A stretch of 64,000 nt of DNA, taken from assembly GCF_014651035.1 (NCBI RefSeq), contig NZ_BMWC01000005.1:496001-560000 (forward strand), written 5' to 3'. Positions 52,655 to 62,400 of this stretch are shown in pieces. This DNA comes from Streptomyces lomondensis. Its GTDB lineage: Bacteria > Actinomycetota > Actinomycetes > Streptomycetales > Streptomycetaceae. The notes beneath the pieces were generated by a model. The model saw only the letters and a list, made by a program, of their open reading frames with translations. It ran no database searches and was not told where the DNA came from. The position numbers were made by a program, and so were the translations under genes. Numbering within the stretch: position 1 is the first letter of the stretch; each line of letters opens with the position of its first letter.

Positions 52655-55600
52655 CTAGATGTCGCCGGTGAGGTCGGCCAGGATGTCGTCGACCACGGCC
52701 CGGTCGAGCGAGGGGGCGTGGATCGGTTCCCGGGCGGTGACCGTCGTCGCGGCGCGTACCTCGTCGAAGGACGTGCGGATCGCCTCGGTGAGGGCGGGGC
52801 CGGTCCCGTTTTGCTGCCAGCTCCCCGGGCAGCGCACCTCGACGACCACCTCGCCTCCGGTGCGGTGCGCGGTGACGTCGAGGACGCACGGTGACCGGTG
52901 CGTCGCGTCGGTCGTGATCTCCCTCGGCAGATGGGTGATGCCGATCTCGCCGCCACCGTCCTGGTCGCCCAGGTAGTTGAAGCTGATCTGCGGGCGCACG
53001 CCGTCGAGCCGGTCGCGCAGGGATCCCAGAGCCGGGTCGAAACGCAGGAGGGCGCCGTGGCCGAGGCCCTTGCCGGGCAGCCGCGCGAAGGAGCGCCGCA
53101 CGGACGCGACGGTGTCCGCAGCGCCGTCCTCGACCCGGACCAGGTGCGGGAAGGTGCTGGTGAACCAGCCCACCGTCCGGCTCAGGTCGTGGTCGTCCGC
53201 GAGGGGTTCGCGGCCGTGTCCCTCCATGGTGAACAGGACGCGGTCCCGGCCGGTCACCGAGGCGACCGCGCGGGCCAGCACGGCGACGAGGACCTCGGCG
53301 GGCCGTGCTCCGTGGGTGCGGAGCACGGCGTCGAGGAGGGAGAGGCCGCTGTCGTCCGTGTCCGGCAGCCGGAGGTACTCCGCGACGCTCTCGCCACGTG
53401 CGAGGTCCTCCTCCTCGAACAGCCGGCCGGTGTCCTCCGCTTCCCGCGCCAGCTCCGTCCAGTAGGCCAGCTCCGGCCGGAAGCCGCCCTCCCGGGCGAA
53501 GCGCTCCAGCTCCGCCGTCCACGCCGGGAAGGACAGCGTCTTCGGCGGGAGTTCGGCGTCCGGGTCGGCCAGGCAGGTGAGCAGGTCCTCGACCAGGATC
53601 CCCCAGGAGACCACGTCCACGGCCAGGTGGTGTGCGGCGAGGGCAACTCCTCGACCGCCCTGCCCCAGGCCGGTGGTGAGGGCGATCACCGGCCCGCCCC
53701 GGACGTCGACCCGGTCCTGGAGCGCCTCGAGGTAGGCGGGCAGCTCCGCCTCCGACAGGCCCTCCGGTGCCGCCTCCACGTGGAGCGGCGGCTCGGTGCC
53801 GGGAGCCCGCAGACTTAGCCCGCCGTGGTCGTCGGTCTCGAGGCGGAGCATGTCGTGGTACGCGACCAGCCGCTGCGCGGCGCGCTCCAGCCGGCCGAGC
53901 GGGACCGGTTCGCCCAGCGTGAGCAGCAAACTCTGGTTGTACCGCCGGGCGCGGTTGGCGGGATCGGCGAGGAAGGCGTGCTGGACGGGACCGGGCGTCA
54001 CCGGTCCGGTCACCGGCCCCTGTTCATGGCCGGGCGCGTCGGCGCGGGCCGGGGTGGCGTCCGCGGCCCGCTCCGCCAGCACGCGGACCGTCTGATGCTG
54101 CAGGAGGTCCATGGTCCGCACGGTGATGCCGTGCTTTTTGAGTCCGGCCACGATCTGGATGGCCTTGATGGAGTCACCGCCGAGGGCGAAGAAGTTCGCG
54201 TCGATGTCCTCCACCGCGACGCCGAGCACGTGTTCCCACGCCGCCGCGATCCGGGTCTGGAGCACGCCGGCCGGGCGGGCCGCCGAGTCGCGGGAGGAGA
54301 AGGCCGGTGCGGGCAGGGCGGCGACGTCGATCTTGCCGTTGCGGGTCAGCGGCACCGTGTCCGTCTCGATGACGAACGCCGGGACCATGTAGTCGGGCAG
54401 CCGACGGCGCATCGCCGCGCGCAGCCGGGCGGCGTCGGCCTCGACGCCGTCGGCGTAACGCACCCACAGGCACAGGCTGCCACCGCCCGCACCGGTCTGC
54501 CGGACGGCTGCGTGGGCCCAGCGGACGTACGGCTCCGCCATCGCTGCGGTGGCGATCTCCTCCGGCTCGACGCGGTGGCCGCGCAGTTTGACCTGCTGGT
54601 CGACCCGTCCGTGGTAGTAGAGCAGGCCGTTGCTCTTGAACGCGGCCAGGTCGCCGGTGCGGTAGAGCCGTTCGCCGGGGAAGGCCGGTGAGGTGACGAA
54701 ACGCCGGGCGGTCAGCTCGTCGCGGTTCAGGTAACCGTCGGCCAGGCCGGCGCCGCCGATGTACAGCTCGCCGACGGTGCCGATCGGCACGGGCCGCATC
54801 CGGTCGTCGAGCACCCGCAACGAGGTGTCGGTGACGGGCCGGCCGATCGGGACGGCGTCGTTGTCGTCCAGGTCGTCGAAGACGTGCACGGCGGCGAAGA
54901 CGGTGGTCTCCGTCGGTCCGTACCCGTTGGCGATGCGGCCGGGGCCCAACAGGTCGAACGCCCTGCGGATGTGCGCGGGGGACGCCGCCTCGCCGCCGCA
55001 GATGATCCGCCGCACCCCGGTGAGCGTCTGCGGGGCGAAGTCGACGAGCGTGTTGAACATCGACATGGTGATGAAGAACCGCGTCACCCCGTGGCGCTGG
55101 ATCGTGGCGCCGAGCCGCTCCACGTCCAGGACGGTCTCCCGGTCCGTGATCACCAGTGAGGCGCCGTTGACCAGCGCCGCGTACATGTCGTAGACGGATC
55201 CGTCGAACGAGTAGTCCGACATCAGCAGGAAGGTGTCGTCGGGGCCGGCGTCGGCGAAGGACGCCTCGTGGGCCACCCGGAGCACGCCCCGCTGCCGGAC
55301 GAGGGCGCCCTTCGGGGCCCCCGTAGTGCCGGACGTGTACATGATGTAGATGGGGTCGTCGGCGCTTCCCGGCAGGCCCGGAGCGGTGGTCTCCTCGGTC
55401 GTGTCCGCGCAGGCCTGGAGTTCCAGGACCCGCAGCCGGCCGGAGGCGAGCCGCTGCGCGTCGGGCATGCGTGCGGCGGTGGTGAGCAGGAGGTCGGCTC
55501 CGGAGTCGTCCGCGATCAGCCGGAGGCGGTCGGTGGGGAACGAGGTGTTGAGCGGGACGTAGGGACAGCGCGCTTTGAGGACGCCGAGGATCGCGGCGAC

Positions 55601-58600
55601 CATGTCGAACGACCGGTCCATCAGCAGCGCGACGGGGGTCCCGGCCGTGACGCCCTGCCGGATCAGGCCGTGGGCGATGCGGTTGGCGCGCGTGTCGAGG
55701 TCTCCGTAGGTCAGGCGCGCGTCGTCCGTGACCAGTGCCGTCCGGTCCGGGTCGAGCGCCACCTGCCGCTCGAAGAGCCGGACGACGTCCTCCCGTCGAG
55801 CCGGCCCGGCCGGGCCCGTGGCCAGGCGCCGCGTCAGCTCGGCCTCCCGCGCCGGGATGATCCCGAGGTCGCCGACCGGGTCGCCGTCCTCGGCGGCGAG
55901 CAGGGAGCGGAGCAGTTCCTCGTACCGCTCGGCCCAGAGCCCGATCGTCTTGCCCGAGAACAGCGGGGTGGAGTACTCCCAGGTCAGCAGCAGTCCCTCG
56001 CCCGTCTCGCGGGTGCTCAGGGTGAGGTCGTACTTGGCGCCGCCGGTGTCGTACGGAACGATCCTCTCGCGTCCCATGCCCATGTCCACGTTCTGGTGGA
56101 CGAAGCAGACGTCGAACAGCGGCCGCCGGCCGGGCTCGCGCGGCGGGGCGACGTCCTCGATGAGGAATTCCAGCGGATAGTCCTGGTGCCCGAACGCGTC
56201 GAGGACGGTCGACCTCAGTGCCTGGAAGAACGCGGCGACGCCCGTCCCGGGTTCCGCGGCGACGCGCAGCGGCAGGGTGTTGACGAACATGCCGACGAGG
56301 TCCTGGTGGGCCAGGTCCGACCGGCCCATGACAGGGGCGCCGATCACCACGTCACGCTGTCCGCTCAGCCGGGACAGCAACTGCTGGAAGAGCCCCAGGA
56401 ACAGCATGTACGGCGTGATGTCGTGGTCCCTGGCCCAGCGTTTCGCGGCGTCGAGCAGCGGCCCGTCCAGGGTGGTGAACAGCCGTGCTCCCCGCCAGGA
56501 CAGGGCGTCGGTCCGGCGCCGGTCCGTGGGCAGCCGGAGTACGGGTACCTCGTCCGAGAAGGTGGCGGCCCAGTGGTCCCGCTGCCGCCGCAGCGCGTCG
56601 CGGTCCTGCCGGCGCAGCAGTTCGCGGTGGGCGTCGCGGTAGCTCCGCGGCAGCGCCGGCAGCTCCACGCCCTCGGCGAGGGCGGCGAGTTCGCGGAACA
56701 GCACGCCCATGGACGCGCCGTCGGTGATGATGTGGTGCATATCGATCGCCAGGCAGGTCGCCCCGTCGTCGAACTCGAAGCACGCGGCGCGGAACAGCGG
56801 CGCGGCGTCGAGGCGGAAGGGGCGGACGAAGTCCCTCATCTCCCGGCGCGCACGGCTCTCGCGGGTCTCCCCGAGGGCGAGGGCGCCCAGTCGGCGGCGC
56901 TCCACCGACACGGGCACCTGGGCGTGGACACGCTGGACGGGCTCCCCGTCCACCAGGTGGAAGGTCGAACGGAGGCTGTCGTGCCGCGCGGCGAGCGCCC
57001 GCAACCCCTGCTCCAGACCGACGACGTCGAGCGGTTCCTGGCGGATGGTCAGGCCGCCCTCGTTGTAGGCGACGGAGTCCTCGTCGCGCCGGCTCGCGAA
57101 GAACACGCTCCGTTGGGCGGCGGTCAGGGGCAGCTCGTACTCCTCGCACGGCGTCTCGCCGCCCGGGGGAGCCGCCGGCCCCCGGTCCGCTTCGCCGAGG
57201 ACGGAGAGCACGTGCGCGTCGGTGAGTCCGTGGTCCCGGACGACCGTGTCGGCGAAGTCGTCGAAGACCCGGTCCGCGAGCAGGGTGGCCGCGGGGATGT
57301 CCAGGCCGAACTCGGCGTTGAGGATCTGGGTGATCTTCAGCGAGGAGACGGAGTCCCCGCCCAGGAGGAAGAAGTCGTCCGTGCCGCGGATCACGGGGTA
57401 GCCGAGGACCTCGGACCAGATCCACGCGATCGCCTCCCGGGCCGGTCCGGCGTCCTCGTTCCCGTGCAGGCGGCGCGGGCCGGACAGGATGGTCCGCCCG
57501 GTGCCGGCGCCGTCCATGCTCTCGGCGCCCCGTGCCGCGGGACGCGCGTCCTCGTCCCACAGGCGTACGTGGTCGAAGAGCTGGGCCGGCAGGGGTACCC
57601 GACGGGCGTCGCTGCCGCGTTGCAGGCCGGCGAACGGCCGCGGCCGGGCGTCGAACCAGCCGGTGACCGCGTCCGCCAGGGGACGGAATCGTTCGGGCAG
57701 CGCGGCCGGGGACACGGCGGCCGGGTCCCCGGCACGCAGCACTACGGGCCCGTCCGCCGCGAGCTGCGCCCCGGCCCCGGCGCCCTCCTCCCGGGGCCGC
57801 AGCAGCCGCTGCAGGCCCGCGCGCAGCCCGGCTCTGCTGTCGCACAGGACGGCGGCCCGCACCGGCTGGTGTTCGCGGCCGGTCTGCAAGGTGAAGCAGA
57901 CGTCGTCGACGCGGTGGTCCGGGTGCCGGTCGAGGTGGGCCAGGTGGCGTGCCACGGTTTCGGCGAGCAGGTCCTCGTTCCGCGCCGAGACCGGGCACAG
58001 GAACACGCCCTCGGGTTCCGGACGGACCGGCGGCGCGGGCGCCTCCTCCAGCACGACATGGCAGTTCGTCCCGCTCAGGCTGAAGCTGCTCACTCCGGCC
58101 CGGCGCGGGATGCCCGTGTCCTCCCACGCGCTGGTGCGGTCCTGTACGTGGATCGGCGACTCGGGGAGGTTCAGCAGGGCGTTGGGCACGTCGAAGTGGA
58201 GCGAACCCGGGATGACCTTCCGGTCGAGGGCGAGCAGAACCTTGATCAACGATGCCAGGCCGGCCGCGCCGACCGTGTGCCCGATGTTGGTCTTGACCGA
58301 TCCCACCCCGCAGAACTGCCGCTTGGCGGTGAACTCGGCGAACGCGCCGGTGAGCCCCTTGATCTCGATGGGGTCGCCGAGGGTCGTCCCGGTGCCGTGC
58401 GCCTCGATGTACGACAGCGTCTCCGGCGGGATGCCGGCCCGCTTCCAGGCGCTGACCAGAAGTTCCTTCTGCGCCCGCGCGTTCGGGGCGGTGAGGCCGT
58501 TGCTCCGTCCGTCGTTGTTGACGGCACCGCCGAGGACGACGCCGTAGACGTGGTCCCGGTCCGCGAGGGCGCGGGACAGGGGCTTGAGGTACACCCCGGC

Positions 58601-59419
58601 CACGCCCTCGCTCCACACCGTGCCGTTGGCGGCGCCGTCGAAGGCCCGGACCCGGCAGTCCTCGGACTCGGTGCCGTCCCCGATGCTCGTGGGGGCGAGC
58701 AGCAGGTTGATCGCCGCCACGAAGGCCGTGTCGCAGTCGCCCTGCCGCAGGGCCTTCACGGCCGTGTCCAGCGCGACCAGGCCCGACGAGCAGCCGGTGT
58801 CGACGACGGCGGCGGGTCCCCGCAGGTTCAGGTGGTACGACAGGCGGCTGGCGAGGATGCCGGACCAGGACCCGGTGAAGGCCGAGAAGTCGACCTTCGA
58901 GAGGAACTGCAGGTACGACGTGCTCATGCGGTGCGTGTGGTCATTGCCGACGAACACCCCGGCGTTCGCCCCGTACAGCTCGCTCTTGGCGTATCCGGCG
59001 TCCTCCGCCGTCTCGACCAGCACCTCCATCAGGTTGCGGTGGTAGGGGTCGATCTGCGTGGCGACCTGGGGCGGGATGCCGAAGTACTCCGGGTCGAACA
59101 GGTCGATCCGGTCCAGGTAGCCGCCCTTGCGGAGCCGGGACGTCGTGTCGACCCGGCGCAGGTCCTCCTCGCGGCCCCGGGGGAAGTCGCCGATGTGCTC
59201 CTTGCCGTCGAGCAGGTTGGCCCAGAACCGCTCCTTGTCCGGGGCTCCGGGGAACCGGCAGGCCATGCCCACGACGGCGACGGGCTCGTCCGCGGTGCGC
59301 CGCGGGTCGCCGATCGCCCTGATGAACTCCTTCGCCCGACCGACGTCGAGGCGCTCCTCCTTGACCTGTGTCAGCAGGTACTTCAGCAGTTCCTTGGTGG
59401 TGTCCGCCGTGGTCGGCAT
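52655..59419 (-). CDS. hybrid PKS-NRPS: KS-CP-C-A-PCP-E
   Basis: 2254 aa. An N-terminal helix (TKELLKYLLTQVKEERLDV) looks like a docking element. KS (~45-465) has Cys210 in DTGCSSG, HGTGTTLGDP and KTNIGHTV. A ~200-residue region with no AT motifs follows, then a carrier with Ser690 (LGGDSVSSL). C has MHHIITDGASM; A has YTSGTTGAPKG, FDGSVYDMY and NGYGPTE; PCP has LGGDSIKAIQ; the terminal epimerisation domain has AAHHLAVDVVSWG, EGHGREPL and FNYLGD. The A code reads D-G-Y-F-I-G-G-V-F-K, hydrophobic but not assigned. The product is thus a D-amino-acyl extension. The KS must receive its extender from a trans AT or from the AT of the downstream protein. Confidence 0.9.
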   Translation of the reverse strand: MPTTADTTKELLKYLLTQVKEERLDVGRAKEFIRAIGDPRRTADEPVAVVGMACRFPGAPDKERFWANLLDGKEHIGDFPRGREEDLRRVDTTSRLRKGGYLDRIDLFDPEYFGIPPQVATQIDPYHRNLMEVLVETAEDAGYAKSELYGANAGVFVGNDHTHRMSTSYLQFLSKVDFSAFTGSWSGILASRLSYHLNLRGPAAVVDTGCSSGLVALDTAVKALRQGDCDTAFVAAINLLLAPTSIGDGTESEDCRVRAFDGAANGTVWSEGVAGVYLKPLSRALADRDHVYGVVLGGAVNNDGRSNGLTAPNARAQKELLVSAWKRAGIPPETLSYIEAHGTGTTLGDPIEIKGLTGAFAEFTAKRQFCGVGSVKTNIGHTVGAAGLASLIKVLLALDRKVIPGSLHFDVPNALLNLPESPIHVQDRTSAWEDTGIPRRAGVSSFSLSGTNCHVVLEEAPAPPVRPEPEGVFLCPVSARNEDLLAETVARHLAHLDRHPDHRVDDVCFTLQTGREHQPVRAAVLCDSRAGLRAGLQRLLRPREEGAGAGAQLAADGPVVLRAGDPAAVSPAALPERFRPLADAVTGWFDARPRPFAGLQRGSDARRVPLPAQLFDHVRLWDEDARPAARGAESMDGAGTGRTILSGPRRLHGNEDAGPAREAIAWIWSEVLGYPVIRGTDDFFLLGGDSVSSLKITQILNAEFGLDIPAATLLADRVFDDFADTVVRDHGLTDAHVLSVLGEADRGPAAPPGGETPCEEYELPLTAAQRSVFFASRRDEDSVAYNEGGLTIRQEPLDVVGLEQGLRALAARHDSLRSTFHLVDGEPVQRVHAQVPVSVERRRLGALALGETRESRARREMRDFVRPFRLDAAPLFRAACFEFDDGATCLAIDMHHIITDGASMGVLFRELAALAEGVELPALPRSYRDAHRELLRRQDRDALRRQRDHWAATFSDEVPVLRLPTDRRRTDALSWRGARLFTTLDGPLLDAAKRWARDHDITPYMLFLGLFQQLLSRLSGQRDVVIGAPVMGRSDLAHQDLVGMFVNTLPLRVAAEPGTGVAAFFQALRSTVLDAFGHQDYPLEFLIEDVAPPREPGRRPLFDVCFVHQNVDMGMGRERIVPYDTGGAKYDLTLSTRETGEGLLLTWEYSTPLFSGKTIGLWAERYEELLRSLLAAEDGDPVGDLGIIPAREAELTRRLATGPAGPARREDVVRLFERQVALDPDRTALVTDDARLTYGDLDTRANRIAHGLIRQGVTAGTPVALLMDRSFDMVAAILGVLKARCPYVPLNTSFPTDRLRLIADDSGADLLLTTAARMPDAQRLASGRLRVLELQACADTTEETTAPGLPGSADDPIYIMYTSGTTGAPKGALVRQRGVLRVAHEASFADAGPDDTFLLMSDYSFDGSVYDMYAALVNGASLVITDRETVLDVERLGATIQRHGVTRFFITMSMFNTLVDFAPQTLTGVRRIICGGEAASPAHIRRAFDLLGPGRIANGYGPTETTVFAAVHVFDDLDDNDAVPIGRPVTDTSLRVLDDRMRPVPIGTVGELYIGGAGLADGYLNRDELTARRFVTSPAFPGERLYRTGDLAAFKSNGLLYYHGRVDQQVKLRGHRVEPEEIATAAMAEPYVRWAHAAVRQTGAGGGSLCLWVRYADGVEADAARLRAAMRRRLPDYMVPAFVIETDTVPLTRNGKIDVAALPAPAFSSRDSAARPAGVLQTRIAAAWEHVLGVAVEDIDANFFALGGDSIKAIQIVAGLKKHGITVRTMDLLQHQTVRVLAERAADATPARADAPGHEQGPVTGPVTPGPVQHAFLADPANRARRYNQSLLLTLGEPVPLGRLERAAQRLVAYHDMLRLETDDHGGLSLRAPGTEPPLHVEAAPEGLSEAELPAYLEALQDRVDVRGGPVIALTTGLGQGGRGVALAAHHLAVDVVSWGILVEDLLTCLADPDAELPPKTLSFPAWTAELERFAREGGFRPELAYWTELAREAEDTGRLFEEEDLARGESVAEYLRLPDTDDSGLSLLDAVLRTHGARPAEVLVAVLARAVASVTGRDRVLFTMEGHGREPLADDHDLSRTVGWFTSTFPHLVRVEDGAADTVASVRRSFARLPGKGLGHGALLRFDPALGSLRDRLDGVRPQISFNYLGDQDGGGEIGITHLPREITTDATHRSPCVLDVTAHRTGGEVVVEVRCPGSWQQNGTGPALTEAIRTSFDEVRAATTVTAREPIHAPSLDRAVVDDILADLTGDI

Positions 59420-59421
59420 CG

Positions 59422-62400
59422 TCAGTTCCCCCCGCTGTCCTCGGCGTCGGCGAAGAGCCCGGCCAGCTCCGCGTCACCGATCTCGTCCAGGACCTCTCTC
59501 AGTGCGTCCGTCCCGAGGGCCGCCGGCTCCCCGGGGGCGGCGGCACCGGCGCCGGTCCCGGAGGGCGCCATTGCGTCGATGTGGGCGGCGAGGTCGGCGA
59601 CCGTGGCGTAGGAGAACAGGTCGGCGATGTCGACCGTCCCCGGGAACGCCTCGTCGACCAGCGACAGCAGCTGGGCGGTCATCAGCGAGTTGCCGCCCAG
59701 GTCCTGGAAGCTGGTGTGGGCGTCGACCTCGGCCAGACCGAGGACCGTGCCGTAGACCGCGCCCACCCGCAGCTCGGTCGGCGTCGGGTCGGACTGGCCC
59801 GTGAGACGGACGTCCGCGGTGCCGCCGGAGCCGGGCCGCGCCGCCGTGGCGGCGTTCTCCAGGCCGGCCTCCACCTCGGGCGCCAGCCGGAAGGGCAGCT
59901 CCCCCAGGTGGTCCTTCATCACCGGGGCGTTGACCTCGGAGGGGACGGCGCAGCCGGCCGGGTGGTCCAGGGCGTGGGCGAGCCACGCCAACCCGTCCTC
60001 GACACCGACGGCCACGAAGGGCGCGTCGTGGGTGCCCAGGCCGTAGGCGACGGCCATGCCGACCTCGGACCACGACGGCCAGTTGACGGACACGGCGTGG
60101 ATCCCCTCGGCGCGGGCCCGCGCCGCGAGGGAGTCCAGGAAGGCGTTGGCGGCGCAGTAGTCGCCCTGGCCCTGTCCGCCGGTGAGCGCCGTGACCGACG
60201 AGAAGAACACCAGGAACGCTCCGGGATGGTTCCTGGTCAGCTCCAAGAGGGCGACGCCGCCGTCCACCTTCGGGGCGAGCACGGCGTCGAAGACGGCGCG
60301 TTCCTTGGTGGCGAGGAAGCCGTCGCCGGCGACGCCCGCGGCGTGGACGACCCCGTCGAGGGTGACGCCCTCGGCGCGCAGCCGCTCGTCCAGCTCGCGC
60401 ACCTGGTCGGCCCGGGAGACGTCGCACACCACGTACTCGGCGACGCCGAGGTCGCGCACCCGGCGCGCGGTGGTCTCCTCCAGGGGGCGCCGACCGAGGA
60501 GGAGGATCCGGGCGGCGCCCTGCCGCGCCATCTCCCCGGCCACGGCGAGACCGAGGCCGCCGGTACCCCCGCTGATCAGGAAGGTCCCGTTCCGGTACCG
60601 GGTGTCGCCGGGTGTCTCGGCGGTCTCGGCGCGGCGCAGCTCCCGCACGTGGCTGCGCGATCCGCGCAGCGCGCGGGGCAGGGTGCCCGAGCCGCCCAGG
60701 GTCTCGCGCACCGCGAGGGCGAGGGCCGTGTCCGAACCGGCGTCGACGATGTCCACCGGAAGGTGCTCCTGCCCGATGACCAGGGCGAGTCCGGCGGTAG
60801 CGGCGGCGTAGGGGTCGACGCCGGGGGTGCCGGCGCCGACCTGCCAGATGTCCTTGCCGAGGACCTTCAGGCCGAGCTTCGGCTTGACGCGGTGGGTGAG
60901 CAGGCCGCGGTACAGGGCGAAGAGGGCGTCGACGCCGTGGGCGCGCCGTTCCTCGTGGGACCGGTCGGGGTCCGCCGTGTAGTCGGTGGCGAACAGCACG
61001 CCCTCGATGCCCTCCGCCCGCAGGCGCTCGCACAGGAGCCGTATGCCGTCGTCGTCCGGGGCGAAGGCGTCCCGGGCGGGGTCGGTGGTCCCGGCCAGGT
61101 AGCACGGGACGGCACGGTGGCCGCCCGCCGCCACCTCGGCGACCAGGTCCCGTCCGGCCCCGGTGTCCGAGGCGATCACCGCCCACACCGCGGCGCCGCC
61201 GGCGGTCTTCTCCACGTCCGGGGCGGGCACCCAGACGACCTCCAGGTGGCGCCGGGGGCCGTCCAGGCTGAAGCGCTCCCAGTCGACCTTCTTGACGGTG
61301 TAGTCGGTGATCCGGGCGAAGATTCGTCCGTCCCGGTCGGCGAGGTCCACGTCGTAGGTGATGGTTTCGCCGTCGCGGCTGTCGTCGCGCACCGTGCGGA
61401 TCAGCGAGTGGAACGTCGCGGGCATGGGCCGGTACAGGACGAACCGCTTGTACATGTACGGCAGGAACGTGTGCCCGCTGTTCTGCGAGATGACGTTCAC
61501 CGCGTTGTCCAGCTTGGCCGGATGCAGCCCGTAGAGCGAGGTCTCGTCGTCCGTGCCCTCCGGCAGGCCGAGGAGCGCCAGCGCCGACCCGTCGGGCTCG
61601 CTCCGCCACAGCCCACGCACCGAGTCCCAGCGCGGGCCGAACTGGAAGACACCGGTGTCGGTCTCGGTCGGGTACGGGTCGAGGACCTCGGTGGCGGACC
61701 GCCTGGCCGCCTCCGTGTCGAGCGGCGTCGGCGGCTCCTGACCGTCGAAGGGCCCGACGCGCCCCTCGACGTGGGTGATCCACTCCTCGCCCCGCCGGCT
61801 GGTGACCCGGAAGGCCCAGCCGTTCCCGGACCGGTCGAGCACCGTGCGCACCATGGCGTCCGCGCCGTCCTCCACGGCGAGCGGGGTGAGGAAGAAGACG
61901 TTGTCGAGGCAGGCCCCGCCGGAGCCCGCGACGGCGGCGAAGGCGGCGCGGGCCATTTCCAGGTAGGTGGTTCCGGGGACCACCGCCCGGTGGTCGATCC
62001 GGTGGTCGGAGAGCACCCAGTGCGTCGCGACGGACAGCGTGTTCTCGAAGACGACGGAGTCCTCGGTGCGGCTGATCTCGGTGCCGAGCAGCGGGTGCTG
62101 CGAGGCCCTGCCGAAGTCCCGCACCCGCGACGTCATCGGCTCGGCCCAGTGCCGGGTCCGCTCGAACGGGTACGTCGGCAGCGGTACCCGCCGCCGGGCC
62201 TCGTCGGCGTGGTACTGCGCGAAGTCCACGGCGGCGCCCCGGACGTAGGCGGCGGCGATCGCGGTGAGGGCTGCCGGGTCGCCGTGCGCGCGGTATCCGG
62301 CGAGCTCGGCGTTGACCTCGTCCGACAGCCGCCGGACCGCCCCCGCGGTGAGGTCGCCGGGGGCCGGGTTGCTCTTCTTGTCGCTGACGACCGCGTGCAC

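Noticed and set aside
55268..59611. 1447-aa open frame antisense to the PKS-NRPS genes
   Set aside because: Same cause; composition is that of a reversed GC-rich coding strand, without motifs.
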